From NCBI GenBank assembly GCA_902762615.1, contig CACWOX010000001.1:62001-126000 (forward strand): a DNA stretch of 64,000 bases. Reading direction: 5' to 3'. Origin of the DNA: an uncultured Ruminococcus sp. (GTDB taxonomy: Bacteria; Bacillota; Clostridia; Oscillospirales; Acutalibacteraceae). This document shows, piece by piece, positions 34,291-44,089 of the stretch (the stretch's first letter is position 1; every line of letters begins with the position of its first letter). The notes beneath the pieces are model-generated. The model was given only the letters and a program-made list of their open reading frames with translations. It searched no databases and had not been told where the DNA came from. The translations under genes were made by a program, and so were the position numbers.

Positions 34291-35109
34291 CATCATCACA
34301 ACAGAGTCATCGGTCTGCGTTCCCGCGGATTCGCATATGACGGTGGAGTGCATGCCGCGCCTGATCATCTCATCTATCAGCGGCTCGAACTGCGGGCCAT
34401 AGATCTGGTCGGCAAAGGTCAGATGTCTCTTCTCGCCGCCGGAAGTATATTCAATCTTGCTGAAATGAATGTGCATGCTGCGTAGGCGGTCAATCCCCAG
34501 CTTGTTCTCGATTGCGTCGAGCGCCTTGCCATAATCCATCGTCCCCTGCATACGGCTGTTGAGATGCCCGAAATCCACGCAGGGCAGCATCCTCTCATCA
34601 AGTGTGCAGAATTCCAGCACTTCGCCTAGGTCGCCGAGCTGATTGATCTTGCCCATTACCTCAGGACATATATGGATGTGTCCGAGACTGTGTTCGTCGA
34701 GGTAATGCTGCGCCGCCGCAAGGGTTTGCTTGGCCAAAGCGGTTGCCTCTTCGCGGCTTTTCTTGCCAAGGCCGCCCGGATGCACCACAATTCTGTCCGC
34801 GCCCATCCAGTCGGCAGCCTGTGCGCTCTGAAATATGTAATTGATGGAATTGAGCCGCTTTTCCTCCTCCGGCGAGGCAAGCGAGATGTAATACGGCGCG
34901 TGAATGGAAAGTTTTATATTGCATTTCCTTGCCTTTTGACCGAGAATGACGCCTTTTGGTTCCTTGACCATCACGCCGCGCCCGCACTGGTATTCAAACG
35001 CGGTGAGCCCCTGCGCGGCGATCCATTCGATCAGCTTTTCGGTGGATTTGATCTTTTCGGCTGCCGAGCGTTCACAGCTGCCGGCAGGTCCGAACAATGC
35101 CTTTCCCAT
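34255..35109 (-). CDS. Endonuclease IV-like TIM-barrel protein
   Basis: 284 residues of the xylose-isomerase-like / AP endonuclease 2 fold: LSIHAPYYISLASPEEEKRLNSINYI, IVVHPGGLGKKSREEA, HICPEVMGKINQLG, PCVDFGHLNSR, MHIHFSKIEY and ICESAG. His, Glu and Asp residues fit the trinuclear zinc site of Nfo. May repair abasic sites, though it could be a sugar isomerase relative. ATG at 35109 after GGAGG. The last codons lie in a repeated GC-rich sequence. Confidence 0.85.
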   Translation of the reverse strand: MGKALFGPAGSCERSAAEKIKSTEKLIEWIAAQGLTAFEYQCGRGVMVKEPKGVILGQKARKCNIKLSIHAPYYISLASPEEEKRLNSINYIFQSAQAADWMGADRIVVHPGGLGKKSREEATALAKQTLAAAQHYLDEHSLGHIHICPEVMGKINQLGDLGEVLEFCTLDERMLPCVDFGHLNSRMQGTMDYGKALDAIENKLGIDRLRSMHIHFSKIEYTSGGEKRHLTFADQIYGPQFEPLIDEMIRRGMHSTVICESAGTQTDDSVVMMNYYIERSRSLA

Positions 35110-35114
35110 AGAAT

Positions 35115-35603
35115 TTATTTCCTCCAGAATTTCATAATGAAGCGTTCGCAGGCGCGTTTGACTTTAAAGAATCTCATGCTTTCCAGCTCGTAAGGCTCGG
35201 TCAGCACAGTGTAAGCGCCCAGCAGATTGCCGCCCAGCATATCGGTGAACAGTTGATCGCCCACCACGGCAGCTTCCTTTGGCTTGATACCAAGTCGGTT
35301 GCAGGCGCGCCGGAATCCCGTCGGGAGCGGCTTTCTTGCGGAGCCTTCAAATTCCAGCCCCAAAAGCTCGGAAAATTTGCGCACGCGTTCGCCGTTGTTG
35401 TTGGACACGACCATCAGAATAAAGCCCAGCGACTTCATGCGGGCTATCCATTCCTCCACACCGTCAGCAGGAACGGGATTGTCGTGCGTGGTCATGGTAT
35501 TGTCTATGTCGAGCAGCAGCGCTTTGATCCCGACAGAATTCATCATTTCGGGCGTAATGTCGATCATCTTATCTATGCGCATTTTGGGTTTGAACAAAGC
35601 CAT
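35115..35603 (-). CDS. yqeG: YqeG-family HAD phosphatase
   Basis: 162 residues with the HAD-IIIA motifs: LLLDIDNTMTTHDNP (DxDNT), VVSNNN and VVGDQLFTDMLGGN. The YqeG family dephosphorylates a phosphatidylglycerophosphate-type or other substrate; the function is not fixed. ATG at 35603. Sits after the rpsU terminator and before the TIM-barrel gene. Confidence 0.93.
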   Translation of the reverse strand: MALFKPKMRIDKMIDITPEMMNSVGIKALLLDIDNTMTTHDNPVPADGVEEWIARMKSLGFILMVVSNNNGERVRKFSELLGLEFEGSARKPLPTGFRRACNRLGIKPKEAAVVGDQLFTDMLGGNLLGAYTVLTEPYELESMRFFKVKRACERFIMKFWRK

Positions 35604-35624
35604 AGAGCTTCAAGCCTCCAATGT

Positions 35625-35666
35625 AAAAAGTGCAGGCAAGCCGAACGATCCGGCATTACCTGCACT
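35625..35666 (-). terminator. rpsU terminator
   Basis: Minus strand AGTGCAGG ... CCTGCACT with an inner GCCG / CGGC helix and a T run. Confidence 0.85.
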
Positions 35667-35706
35667 TGATTCTCAGAATTGACTAAGCAGATTCCGAACG
35701 CGGGGT

Positions 35707-35886
35707 TTACTTATACTTGCGCTTTCTGGCTGCTTCGGACTTCTTCTTACGGCGTACAGAGGGCTTCTCATAAGCTTCTCTCTTGCGAACCTCCTGAATG
35801 ATACCCGAACGGGCGCAAGACTTCTTGAAACGTCTGAGTGCGCTGTCAAGAGATTCCTTTTCCTTGACTCTGATTTCAGATGACAT
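35707..35886 (-). CDS. rpsU: 30S ribosomal protein S21
   Basis: 59 residues, [20 protein letters not shown] then a basic tail ending [14 protein letters not shown]. Small-subunit protein near the anti-Shine-Dalgarno end of 16S rRNA. The ATG at 35886 is preceded by GGAAGGAGG; the upstream extension of the frame is leader. Own consensus promoter and terminator make it monocistronic. Confidence 0.97.
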   Translation of the reverse strand: MSSEIRVKEKESLDSALRRFKKSCARSGIIQEVRKREAYEKPSVRRKKKSEAARKRKYK

Positions 35887-35945
35887 GTAACTTTCCCTCC
35901 TTCCGCACATTAGCAGAGCCACTCTGCTTATTGTGACTCTTAGAC

Positions 35946-35974
35946 ATTATACAACATGTTCAACAAAATGTCAA
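35946..35974 (-). promoter_or_regulatory. rpsU promoter
   Basis: Minus strand TTGACA (35969-35974), 17-bp spacer, TATAAT (35946-35951): full consensus. A short hairpin AGCAGAG / CTCTGCT (35912-35928) lies in the leader. Confidence 0.85.
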
Positions 35975-36085
35975 GAGATTTTTCGGAAAAAAGTGAATAA
36001 TTATAAAATTATTTAATTATTTCAGAAAACAGTATTTTTTGAAAATAATTCCATAAGTCAATGCTCATCTGAAAAACATCTCCGA

Positions 36086-38491
36086 TTATTTTGCAACGAT
36101 ATTGACCAGTCTGCCGGGAACGTAGATTTCCTTGACAATGTTCTTGCCTTCGAGCAGTCCGGCAATTGTCGGCTCGGCTTTGGCAGCTGCAATCGCCTGC
36201 TCTGATGTGGCGTCGGCGGGAATATTGATGCGTGCGCGGACCTTGCCTGTGATCTGCACGGCGATTTCCACCGTCTCGTCCACGCACTTGGCTTCGTCAT
36301 ACGCCGGCCATGTCTGCTCGACGATTATGCCGCCGAAGCCCATATTCTCCCAAATTTCCTCGCAGATATGAGGTGCGAAGGGATCGAGCAGCATGAGGTA
36401 AATCCTGTACTCCTCTTTGGTGATGGAGCCGCACTTTTCCACGTCGTTGAGCCATGTCATGAGCTGCGCAATGGCGGTGTTGAATTTCAGGGTTTCGATG
36501 TCCTCTGTGACCTTCTTGATGGTCTTGTGAATCATCGACTCGAATTCGGGGCGAATGCCGCCGTCGACAACCTTCTCCTGGAGGTTGAAGGTTCTGTCGA
36601 GGAAGCGCTTGCAGCCCTTGATGGAGCTTGGCGACCACGGAGCCGCCTTTTCAAAGTCGCCCATAAACATTTCATACAGGCGCATGGTGTCCGCGCCGTA
36701 GGTCTGCACGATCTCGTCGGGATTGACGACGTTGCCGAGCGATTTGCTCATCTTCACATTGCCCTCGCCCAGAATCATGCCGTGGCTTGTTCTCTTGGCG
36801 TAAGGCTCCTTGGTGGGAACAACCCCGATGTCATAGAGGAACTTGTGCCAGAAACGGCTGTAGAGCAGGTGAAGCGTAGTGTGCTCCATGCCGCCGTTGT
36901 ACCAGTCAACGGGCGACCAATATTCGAGAGCTTCCTTGGAGGCAAGCTCCTTGTCGTTGTGAGGATCCATATAGCGCAGGAAATACCACGAAGAGCCTGC
37001 CCACTGGGGCATGGTGTCGGTTTCGCGCTTGGCGGGGTCGCCGCAGCAGGGGCATGTTGTGTTGACCCAGTCGGTCATCTTGGCAAGAGGAGACTCACCG
37101 TTGTCGGTCGGCTCATAGGACTCAACGTCGGGCAGCAGCAGAGGAAGCTGATCTTCGGGGAGCGCCACCGCGCCACACTTTTCGCAGTGGACAATCGGAA
37201 TCGGCTCGCCCCAGTATCTCTGGCGGGAGAATACCCAGTCGCGCAGCTTGTAATTGACCTTGGCGTGACCGATGCCCTTCTCAGTGAGGAATTCGATCAT
37301 CTTTGCCTTGGCGTCCTCCACGCTCAGACCGTCGAGAAATCCGGAATTGACCAGAATGCCGGTCTCGCAGTCGGTAAAGGCTTCCTTCTGCACGTCCTCG
37401 CCGCCCTTGACCACCTCGATGATGGGCAGGTCGAATTTCTTGGCAAATTCCCAGTCGCGGGTATCGTGAGCCGGAACTGCCATGATGGCGCCTGTGCCGT
37501 AGGACACGAGCACGTAGTCGGAAATGAATATCGGAATTTCGGTGTTGTTGACGGGATTGATCGCCCTGACGCCCTCGAGCTTCACGCCGGTCTTGTCCTT
37601 GGCGACCTCGGTGCGCTCAAAGTCGGATTTCTTGGAGGCGGCGAGCTGATATTCGCGCACCGCGTCGATATTGGTGAGCTTGTCAGCCCATTTTTCAATC
37701 AGCGGGTGTTCAGGCGAAATGACCATATAGGTCGCGCCGAAGAGGGTATCGCAGCGGGTGGTGTAGACGGTGATGGTGTCGCCGAGGGTGGAAGTGAAAT
37801 CGACTTCCGCGCCGGTGGATCGTCCGATCCAGTTCTTCTGCTGCACCTTGACGCGGTCAATGTAATCCAACTCGTCGATGTCGTCGATGAGTCTCTGGGC
37901 GTACTTGGTAATGGCGAGCATCCACTGGCTCTTGACCTTGTGGACGACTTCGCTGCCGCAGCGTTCGCACACGCCGCCGACAACCTCTTCATTGGCAAGC
38001 ACGCACTTGCAGCCGGTACACCAGTTGACCGACATCTCCTTCTTGTAGGCAAGCCCCTGTTTGAAGAGCTGGAGGAAAATCCACTGTGTCCACTTGTAGT
38101 AGGACGGATCGGTGGTGTTGACCTCGCGCTTCCAGTCGAAGGAGAGACCGAGGCTCTTGAGCTGGCTGCGGAAACGGTCTACATTCTTCTTGGTGACGAT
38201 AGAGGGGTGAATGTGGTTTTTAATGGCGAAATTCTCGGTGGGCAGACCGAAAGCGTCCCAGCCCATCGGATAAAGCACATTGTAGCCCTGCATACGGCGC
38301 TTGCGGCAGACGATGTCGAGGGCGGTGTAAGAACGGGGATGTCCCACGTGCAGTCCCGCTCCTGACGGATAGGGGAATTCCACCAGCGCGTAAAACTTGG
38401 GCTTGGAATGGTCGATCTCCGCGTGGAAGCAGCCGCATTCCTCCCATTTGTCCTGCCATTTTTTCTCAATGGCGGCAAAATCGTATTTCAT
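36086..38491 (-). CDS. leuS: Leucyl-tRNA synthetase
   Basis: Class I synthetase for tRNA-Leu with editing. HIGH motif in [17 protein letters not shown]1 editing insert in the middle, [14 protein letters not shown] before the anticodon domain and a C-terminal extension ending RLVNIVAK. About 801 residues. The ATG at 38491 has AAGGA 9 bp upstream; the ATG three codons earlier overlaps that site. Own promoter. A 665-residue frame on the opposite strand is a shadow. Confidence 0.97.
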   Translation of the reverse strand: MKYDFAAIEKKWQDKWEECGCFHAEIDHSKPKFYALVEFPYPSGAGLHVGHPRSYTALDIVCRKRRMQGYNVLYPMGWDAFGLPTENFAIKNHIHPSIVTKKNVDRFRSQLKSLGLSFDWKREVNTTDPSYYKWTQWIFLQLFKQGLAYKKEMSVNWCTGCKCVLANEEVVGGVCERCGSEVVHKVKSQWMLAITKYAQRLIDDIDELDYIDRVKVQQKNWIGRSTGAEVDFTSTLGDTITVYTTRCDTLFGATYMVISPEHPLIEKWADKLTNIDAVREYQLAASKKSDFERTEVAKDKTGVKLEGVRAINPVNNTEIPIFISDYVLVSYGTGAIMAVPAHDTRDWEFAKKFDLPIIEVVKGGEDVQKEAFTDCETGILVNSGFLDGLSVEDAKAKMIEFLTEKGIGHAKVNYKLRDWVFSRQRYWGEPIPIVHCEKCGAVALPEDQLPLLLPDVESYEPTDNGESPLAKMTDWVNTTCPCCGDPAKRETDTMPQWAGSSWYFLRYMDPHNDKELASKEALEYWSPVDWYNGGMEHTTLHLLYSRFWHKFLYDIGVVPTKEPYAKRTSHGMILGEGNVKMSKSLGNVVNPDEIVQTYGADTMRLYEMFMGDFEKAAPWSPSSIKGCKRFLDRTFNLQEKVVDGGIRPEFESMIHKTIKKVTEDIETLKFNTAIAQLMTWLNDVEKCGSITKEEYRIYLMLLDPFAPHICEEIWENMGFGGIIVEQTWPAYDEAKCVDETVEIAVQITGKVRARINIPADATSEQAIAAAKAEPTIAGLLEGKNIVKEIYVPGRLVNIVAK

Positions 38492-38547
38492 TTGTATCAT
38501 TCCTTCTCTTAAATATAGCTTCTTAACGCAAAAACGGTTTGTATAAA

Positions 38548-38576
38548 ATTTTAACTCAATTTGCCTGATTTGTCAA
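38548..38576 (-). promoter_or_regulatory. leuS promoter
   Basis: Minus strand TTGACA (38571-38576), 17-bp spacer, TAAAAT (38548-38553). The ~50-nt leader is too short for a T-box. Confidence 0.75.
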
Positions 38577-38618
38577 TAATTATATGATTATTTTCTATCA
38601 ACCACAACCAAATAAGCC

Positions 38619-39182
38619 TTATTGCTTTCCGTTAAAATACTCCTCCCGCAGTATTCCGTAAAACGCGCGGTCGTTAACGCCCTGATTATTCCAGCCCGAC
38701 TGCCGCAGGGTTCCTTCGTACTGCATACCGCATTTGACCATAACTCTGCCGGAATTCGGGTTGTTCACGTCATGACAGGCTTCCACGCGGTTGACCCCCA
38801 CCTGCTCAAAGAAAAACCGTATCACCGCCGCCAATGCTTCCGGCATAATGCCCTGTCCCCACCATCTGCTCCCCATACAGTAACCGATGTGCGCTAACTG
38901 CACATTATCAAGAACACGCACGGCGCCAATGCTGCCGATGGGCTGCCCGATTTCTTTCAGTTCGATAAACCATTCATAACAATTGTCGTTACCATATTCT
39001 CCGCACAAAAAGGCGATACGGGCGTCAGCATCCTGGACACAGGTGTACGGCTGCCACGTCATGAATTTTGTCACTCTGTCGTCGCTCGCCCAGTTGTCAA
39101 ACATAGCCTGCGCGTCCTCCGGGCGGGCTTTTCTCAAAATAATTCTTTTTGTCTCTATGGTCTGTGTTCCTAAATGATTCAT
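38619..39182 (-). CDS. RimJ/RimL-type GNAT acetyltransferase
   Basis: 187 residues. GNAT fold with TKRIILRKARPEDAQAMFDNWASDDRVTKFM, an acetyl-CoA loop near GSRWWGQGIMPEAL and VMVKCGMQYEGTLRQ. Typical acceptors are protein N-termini or antibiotics. ATG at 39182 following GGAGG. Separate from leuS. Confidence 0.88.
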   Translation of the reverse strand: MNHLGTQTIETKRIILRKARPEDAQAMFDNWASDDRVTKFMTWQPYTCVQDADARIAFLCGEYGNDNCYEWFIELKEIGQPIGSIGAVRVLDNVQLAHIGYCMGSRWWGQGIMPEALAAVIRFFFEQVGVNRVEACHDVNNPNSGRVMVKCGMQYEGTLRQSGWNNQGVNDRAFYGILREEYFNGKQ

Positions 39183-39209
39183 TATTGTCTCCTCCTCAAA
39201 TTTTACAAT

Positions 39210-39244
39210 TATTATCTATTCTCCATTATCTCTTATCTATTATC
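39210..39244. repeat. Heptamer tract TATTATC, five units
   Basis: TATTATC, TATTCTC, CATTATC, TCTTATC, TATTATC between the GNAT gene and the rsfS terminator; same period and consensus as 20861-20895. Confidence 0.75.
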
Positions 39245-39245
39245 T

Positions 39246-39299
39246 AAAAAACAAACGCGGCTCCTCACAAGAATTCAAGCTCATCCGTGAGGTCGCCGC
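39246..39299 (-). terminator. rsfS operon terminator
   Basis: Minus strand GCGGC..CCTCAC ... GTGAGG..CCGC followed by TTTGTTTTTT. Confidence 0.75.
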
Positions 39300-39325
39300 A
39301 TTTTGAAAATTAAATCGTAAACTGA

Positions 39326-39673
39326 TCAGTCGAAATCAAGCTCGAGTTTGGTGCCGTCCTGCCAGAGTCTTTCCAGATCGTAGAATTCTCTGGCTTCCTC
39401 GCTGAATACATGCACCACAACGCTGCCGTAATCCAGCACAATCCATGAATTGGTGCCGTGACCCTCGATGTGGTCGGGGAAGATCTCCTCCTGCTTGAGC
39501 TTGAATTCCACCTCGTCGGCAAGCGCCTTGACATGTGTCGAACTGCCGCCGGTGGCTATTACGAAATAATCCGCAAGCGATGTGACCTCGCTGACATATA
39601 TGACAGAAAGATTCTGTGCTATCTTGTCGCTGAGTATCTTTGCGCACTTTAGTGCCAGATCCTTTGATTCCAT
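39326..39673 (-). CDS. rsfS: Ribosome silencing factor
   Basis: 115 residues of the RsfS/Iojap fold (SKDLALKCAKILSDKIAQNL, DYFVIATGGSSTHVKALADEV, WIVLDYGSVVVHVFSEEAREFYDLERLW). Binds L14 and stops subunit joining in starvation. ATG at 39673 after AAGGAG. Last gene of the yhbY-nadD-yqeK-LCP-rsfS run; nadD-yqeK-rsfS is a common Firmicutes order. Confidence 0.96.
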   Translation of the reverse strand: MESKDLALKCAKILSDKIAQNLSVIYVSEVTSLADYFVIATGGSSTHVKALADEVEFKLKQEEIFPDHIEGHGTNSWIVLDYGSVVVHVFSEEAREFYDLERLWQDGTKLELDFD

Positions 39674-39704
39674 TCATTCATTCTCCTTGTATTGTTATTC
39701 TCGA

Positions 39705-41246
39705 TCAATATTCCAGCTCGGGGAAGCTGATATTGTATGCTGTGATTTTTGGGCTGTAGGGGAGCATGTACTTGTTGATTTCTTCGGCAGCCTGTTGCTC
39801 ATCGCAGATGTAGTATGACGGATGCCCCTTGTCCCAGTGATCGCTGCCCGGCAGTTCAAACATGTGAAGTCCATCGGTGCCGCATTTCTTGACAGGAGCA
39901 ATAAATGAACGAATATCACTTATGCTCATATCGGTACTGAAGCTGCCGTATGCGGCGGAGAGAACATTCATGGCTTCAACGGCGCTCATTTTATCCACTT
40001 TCTCGAGCATCGCCTTGATGATTCTGCGCTGGGCTTTGACTCTGCCAAGATCGCCCTCCGCATAGATCTTGCGGTTGCGCATGAATTTGAGTGCCATTGC
40101 GCCGTCAAGATGATTCAGCCCTGCCGGAAGAGTGTCATAATCCTTCTTGTTCGGATATACCCTCATTTCCTCTTCCAAATATATATCCACACCGCCCATT
40201 GCATCAATTATCTTCTCATAGCCTTCAAAGTCAAACAGAACATAATGATCAATAGGCAAACTCAGTCGGGTATTGACGCAGCGTATAAGGGCGTTGATTT
40301 TGCTCTCGGTACGCTTTTGCACCTCACTGCCGCAGACGGTATGCTTGCCGGAACTGACTTCTTCCTCATCCACAGCCTTGTTGCATTGCTCACACCAGTT
40401 GACTGTTCTCGGGTTATTGTACACCGCGTTAATCTTGTGAGGCTTCTTGCTGTCCTCTCCCACATATGTGTCACGCGGTATCTGCAGAACATTCATCTTA
40501 TGTGCGGCATTGTCAAAGCACATCACCCAAATGCAGTCGGTCAGCATCTGGCTTTTGTCCACTCCCACAATAAGGAAATAAGTGACCTTATCGCTGTTCT
40601 GTTCGTCTGTAATCAGCCGCTCCTGAATCGCTGTATCATCCAGATTCTTGCCGTCCTCTGAAAACAGCGTTTTGGAGGTATAGATCGACCGCACGCCCTT
40701 CGTACAGCAGATAATAAGAATGATTCCCAAAATCGCCGCGGCAATCATTCTGTTTCGCCTGTTGCCGAATACCTTTTTGATTCCGCCTCCCGCAGCCATC
40801 GCGCCGAGGTAGGCAAAGGAGACAAATTCCTCCTTAAAAGAGTTTTTTTTGGCTGATGACGAACGCTTTTTGGCAGGAGTTTTCTTTTTGGTCTTAGGCT
40901 TATCGGAAGCCGGAACACTTTTGACCGCAGTTTGCCGGACGGAGCCTTTTGGCTTTTTGGCTGCCGTCTTCTTTGCCTTCTGCACAGAGCTTGCAGAAAC
41001 ATGTTTCTTTTTTGCCGCTGTGCTCTTTGGCTTTGCCTTGGTTGACGGAGAGGCTTTTGGCGGCTTCGGCGGAGTCTGCTCAGGCGGAATGCTGTTCTCC
41101 TGCTTTTTTCTGCCTATGGCGTACTCACTCTTTTTACCTGAACCCAGCGGAGTATATTCTCCGTCGCCGCCGGAGTTACTATCCTTTTTATAATCGGTCA
41201 CAAACAGATTATCGTATTTTAAACTGTCTTCATTGTCACGGGACAT
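39705..41246 (-). CDS. LytR-CpsA-Psr family protein with zinc-finger-like insert
   Basis: 513 residues: a long Lys/Ala/Ser/Pro cytoplasmic part (1-165), one membrane helix (~167-182), then an extracellular LCP domain (TYFLIVGVDKSQ, VLQIPRDTYV, KINAVY, YVLFDFEGYEKIIDAMGGVDIYL). LCP enzymes join teichoic acid or capsule to peptidoglycan. Odd feature: an insert with CX2C-X13-HX2C (Cys285, Cys288, His302, Cys305) sits in the LCP domain directly after KINAVYNNP. It could bind zinc or form disulfides. Confidence 0.88.
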   Translation of the reverse strand: MSRDNEDSLKYDNLFVTDYKKDSNSGGDGEYTPLGSGKKSEYAIGRKKQENSIPPEQTPPKPPKASPSTKAKPKSTAAKKKHVSASSVQKAKKTAAKKPKGSVRQTAVKSVPASDKPKTKKKTPAKKRSSSAKKNSFKEEFVSFAYLGAMAAGGGIKKVFGNRRNRMIAAAILGIILIICCTKGVRSIYTSKTLFSEDGKNLDDTAIQERLITDEQNSDKVTYFLIVGVDKSQMLTDCIWVMCFDNAAHKMNVLQIPRDTYVGEDSKKPHKINAVYNNPRTVNWCEQCNKAVDEEEVSSGKHTVCGSEVQKRTESKINALIRCVNTRLSLPIDHYVLFDFEGYEKIIDAMGGVDIYLEEEMRVYPNKKDYDTLPAGLNHLDGAMALKFMRNRKIYAEGDLGRVKAQRRIIKAMLEKVDKMSAVEAMNVLSAAYGSFSTDMSISDIRSFIAPVKKCGTDGLHMFELPGSDHWDKGHPSYYICDEQQAAEEINKYMLPYSPKITAYNISFPELEY

Positions 41247-41294
41247 CGGACAATCTACCTCCCTCTCAGCTGTATCACATACAGCAGATTTGCG

Positions 41295-41879
41295 TTAACC
41301 TTTGTTTTTCTTTGCGAGCATAATCTCATTGTATGCCTCAAACGTATCGGGGTGAATCGCCGTGTGATCCTCCGCACGTGCCTCAATGCCGAAGGCAAGA
41401 GCCTCCTCCATGGCATATTCCAGACTGACATTGGCAGCCTTGCGCATCTTCTCAACGCCCTTGTAGTCGCGCTCCTCTGATGTGTAATCGGCAATATAGA
41501 CAATTTTTTCCAGCAGGGACATTCCTGCCCTTGCGGTGGTATGATAGCGCACCGCATTGACAATATCCTTATCTCTGATTTTAAGTACCTTTCTGACATA
41601 AACGGCTCCCGCAATGGCGTGCCACAGCTTTGGCGCGTTTTGTTCCACCTCATTGAGCCTGACTCCGTACTTTTCGATCAGCGCAAGCTGTTCCTTTTTG
41701 CCTGCGTCCTTCATCACATCGTGCAGAAGCCCTGCAAGCTCGGCTTTTTCGACATCGCCGCCGTACTTGATGGCAAGCCTGACAGCTTCCTTGGACACAT
41801 TGACCGAGTGCTTGAAGCGATAGTCGCTCAGACGCTCTCTGATGTGCTGTGTGTAGAATTCTCTATCTTTATCGTTCAA
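41295..41879 (-). CDS. yqeK: YqeK-type HD phosphatase (diadenosine tetraphosphatase)
   Basis: 194 residues, HD fold: FKHSVNVSKEAVRLA, ELAGLLHDVMKDAGK, WHAIAGAVYVRK and ARAEDHTAIHPDTFEAYNEI. YqeK family members split Ap4A symmetrically to two ADP. Start is TTG at 41879 with GAAAGG upstream. Directly follows nadD. Confidence 0.93.
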   Translation of the reverse strand: MNDKDREFYTQHIRERLSDYRFKHSVNVSKEAVRLAIKYGGDVEKAELAGLLHDVMKDAGKKEQLALIEKYGVRLNEVEQNAPKLWHAIAGAVYVRKVLKIRDKDIVNAVRYHTTARAGMSLLEKIVYIADYTSEERDYKGVEKMRKAANVSLEYAMEEALAFGIEARAEDHTAIHPDTFEAYNEIMLAKKNKG

Positions 41880-41897
41880 GGCATATCAGCCCTTTCG

Positions 41898-42506
41898 TCA
41901 ATTCTTTTTCGCGTAAAGACCGCGGGTGAAGATATACTTTTCCACACCGTCGGGAACAAGCCCGTGTATAGATTTTCCCTCGCTCACTCTGCGGCGTATG
42001 ACAGAGGAAGAAATATCCATCTCCGGCAGATTGGCGACAAGTCCCCTGCATCCGACGCTTTGAAGATGAAGCCGGTGTTTCTCCAGCTGCCCAAAGTCAA
42101 TTCCGTCGCGCGGCATAGTGCAGAAGGTGGCAAGTGTTTTCAAGCAGTCGAAATCGTACCAGCTTTCCAGCGAGACGAACATATCGGCGCCCATCACCAT
42201 GAAAATTTCACTGTCCGGATAAAGCTCATGCAGCGCCGACAGCGTGATCACCGAATAGCTCTTCTGTCCGCTGCGCCTGACTTCAAAGTCAAAGGCTTCC
42301 AGCAGTCCGCCGGATTGCTCTGCGGCAATGCGGCACATTTCCAGCCTGATTTTTCCCGGCACCTCCGACGACTGCTTGTGGGGCGGCGTTCCGGTGGGGG
42401 TAATCAGAAATCTGTCGAGTTCGAGCCTTTGGCTCCACGCCTTCGCAAGATTCAGATGCCCGTTGTGGGGAGGATTGAAGGTGCCTCCCAGAAAGCCAAT
42501 TCTCAT
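41898..42506 (-). CDS. nadD: Nicotinate-nucleotide adenylyltransferase
   Basis: 202 residues; NAD synthesis from NaMN and ATP. GFLGGTFNPPHNGHLNLA (T/HxGH), TPTGTPPHK, ISSSVIRRRVSEG and HGLVPDGVEKYI are visible. The ATG at 42506 overlaps the yhbY stop by 4 bp (ATGA); longer frame upstream is yhbY in another frame. Confidence 0.96.
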   Translation of the reverse strand: MRIGFLGGTFNPPHNGHLNLAKAWSQRLELDRFLITPTGTPPHKQSSEVPGKIRLEMCRIAAEQSGGLLEAFDFEVRRSGQKSYSVITLSALHELYPDSEIFMVMGADMFVSLESWYDFDCLKTLATFCTMPRDGIDFGQLEKHRLHLQSVGCRGLVANLPEMDISSSVIRRRVSEGKSIHGLVPDGVEKYIFTRGLYAKKN

Positions 42507-42811
42507 CTGCCTCGTTTTTCCTTGGGCAGCTCGACGACGGGATTTTCCCTGTTTCTGCGGAAAAGCACAAACTTGCGCCCTATCACCTGCACCACATCGG
42601 AATTCGTTTCGGAAGCGAGCTGCTCGGCACACTCCCGCGCATCAAGCGGAGCGGTCTCCAGCACCTTACCCTTGACCAGCTCACGAGCGGTCAGCGCATC
42701 GTCGGTCTGCTTCACGATATTGTCCGCCAATCCGCCCTTGCCAACCATCACAATGGTGTCCGCGTCGGCGGCAAGCGAACGCAAAAAAGCTCTTTGCTTG
42801 CTGTTTAACAT
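42503..42811 (-). CDS. yhbY: YhbY/CRM-domain ribosome assembly protein
   Basis: 102 residues of one CRM RNA-binding domain: KQRAFLRSLAADADTIVMVGKGGL (GxxG-type loop) and LTARELVKGKVL. Helps 50S or 30S maturation. ATG at 42811; coupled to nadD. Confidence 0.94.
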   Translation of the reverse strand: MLNSKQRAFLRSLAADADTIVMVGKGGLADNIVKQTDDALTARELVKGKVLETAPLDARECAEQLASETNSDVVQVIGRKFVLFRRNRENPVVELPKEKRGR

Positions 42812-42852
42812 TATTGATAATTCCTCCGTATGATTATTAACTAATCAAATAA

Positions 42853-43455
42853 TTACTTTTTTCCGCCCTTCTTGAATCCGTACAGCCATAATCTGATGAT
42901 CGGGAAAAGAAACATGAAAAGCACAAATCCAGCAGCTATACCGACAAGCTCCATCACAAGCTCTACAAGCCCAAATGTCCTGTTGACCAGCAGCTGCAAA
43001 AATTCAGTGGCGGCAACCGCAACCAAACCTATAGTCAGCACCTTGTACTTGACGTCCTTCCAGAGCAGCGGGATAAAAAATCCGAACGGGACAAACATAA
43101 GCGCGCATATCAGCTTGCCTGTAATCAGCTCATCCCATGATTTGGGAAGCATAAAGTCAAATTTCCATTGGGAGGCTGAGAGGGTAAAAAACGAACCGCT
43201 CTGCCAATTGGAAAGGCTGAACCATTCGGTAGGATAGATCAGTCCGGAAGGTTCCTTCCACGGAGTAAGCATGACTCCGATAAGGGTAACGATATATCCG
43301 CCGAAAAGGATCATCACGATCGACCATCTGAATTTGTCGGTCAGATAATTCTTGAAAACGCAGTACAGAAAGAAGAGCAGTATTCCCGCCAGCGTGTACC
43401 AGAAAAAACCGTTTTCGATGTAGCCTTTAAGATAATCTAAAATGTTTTCATACAT
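42853..43455 (-). CDS. VanZ-like membrane protein
   Basis: 200 residues and about six membrane helices; VanZ-like pattern MLTPWKEPSG and a loop ...GKLICALMFVPFGFFIPLLW. No vancomycin-resistance cluster is present, and this family is widespread with an unknown function. Sits between rdgB and yhbY in the same direction. Confidence 0.8.
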   Translation of the reverse strand: MYENILDYLKGYIENGFFWYTLAGILLFFLYCVFKNYLTDKFRWSIVMILFGGYIVTLIGVMLTPWKEPSGLIYPTEWFSLSNWQSGSFFTLSASQWKFDFMLPKSWDELITGKLICALMFVPFGFFIPLLWKDVKYKVLTIGLVAVAATEFLQLLVNRTFGLVELVMELVGIAAGFVLFMFLFPIIRLWLYGFKKGGKK

Positions 43456-43498
43456 AATGTCATGCCTCCCGTAAATATTTTGATCAATTGATATCCGT

Positions 43499-44089
43499 TT
43501 ATTTTTGACTCAGCTTTTCGGCAAGCAGCCTGAGCGCCTTGCCCCTGTGACTCAGCTTGTCCTTTTCCTCACCGGAAATTTCGGCGAAGGTCTTGCCGCT
43601 GTCGAAGTAGAAGAGCGGGTCGTAGCCGAAACCGTTTTCTCCCCTGTACTCAAAGCCGATGCGTCCCTCGCATTCGCCGCGCACGGTGAAGTATTCGCCA
43701 TTCGGGTAGGCGCAGCAGATCACGCATACATATCGCGCCGTGCGATTCTCAAAGGGTACGCCCTCGAGATTTTTGAGCAGGAATTCGTTGTTGTCGTCGT
43801 CATCGCCGCCAGAATAACGCGCGGAATACACGCCCGGAGCCCCGTTCAAAGCGTCCACGCAGATTCCCGAATCGTCAGCCAGCGCCGGCATATGCAGCGC
43901 TTTGGCAAATTCGGTTGCCTTGATGACGGCGTTTGCCTCAAAGGTCTCGCCGTCCTCGACAGGCTCAATTTTCTCGCCGCCGCACTGTGAGGGCGTGATG
44001 ATTTCTATATCCAGCGGCTCTAAAATACGGGCGAATTCCTTTAATTTGTGCTGATTGTGGGTAGCCACAACAAATTTTGTCCTGCTCAT
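43499..44089 (-). CDS. rdgB: XTP/dITP diphosphatase
   Basis: 196 residues of the HAM1 family: [41 protein letters not shown], and [17 protein letters not shown]...[11 protein letters not shown]. Removes ITP, XTP and their deoxy forms. ATG at 44089 overlaps the ftsY stop by 4 bp. Confidence 0.96.
   Translation of the reverse strand: MSRTKFVVATHNQHKLKEFARILEPLDIEIITPSQCGGEKIEPVEDGETFEANAVIKATEFAKALHMPALADDSGICVDALNGAPGVYSARYSGGDDDDNNEFLLKNLEGVPFENRTARYVCVICCAYPNGEYFTVRGECEGRIGFEYRGENGFGYDPLFYFDSGKTFAEISGEEKDKLSHRGKALRLLAEKLSQK

Noticed and set aside
36368..38365. 665-residue open frame opposite leuS
   Set aside because: Shadow of leuS, no promoter or ribosome binding site, and low-complexity residues.
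38492..38618. T-box or riboswitch before leuS
   Set aside because: The leader is only about 50 nt and has no T-box sequence or terminator.
42853..43455. Vancomycin-resistance link for the VanZ-like proteins and ddl
   Set aside because: No vanH/A/X or VanRS genes; VanZ-like proteins are common in Clostridia and ddl is of the normal D-Ala type.
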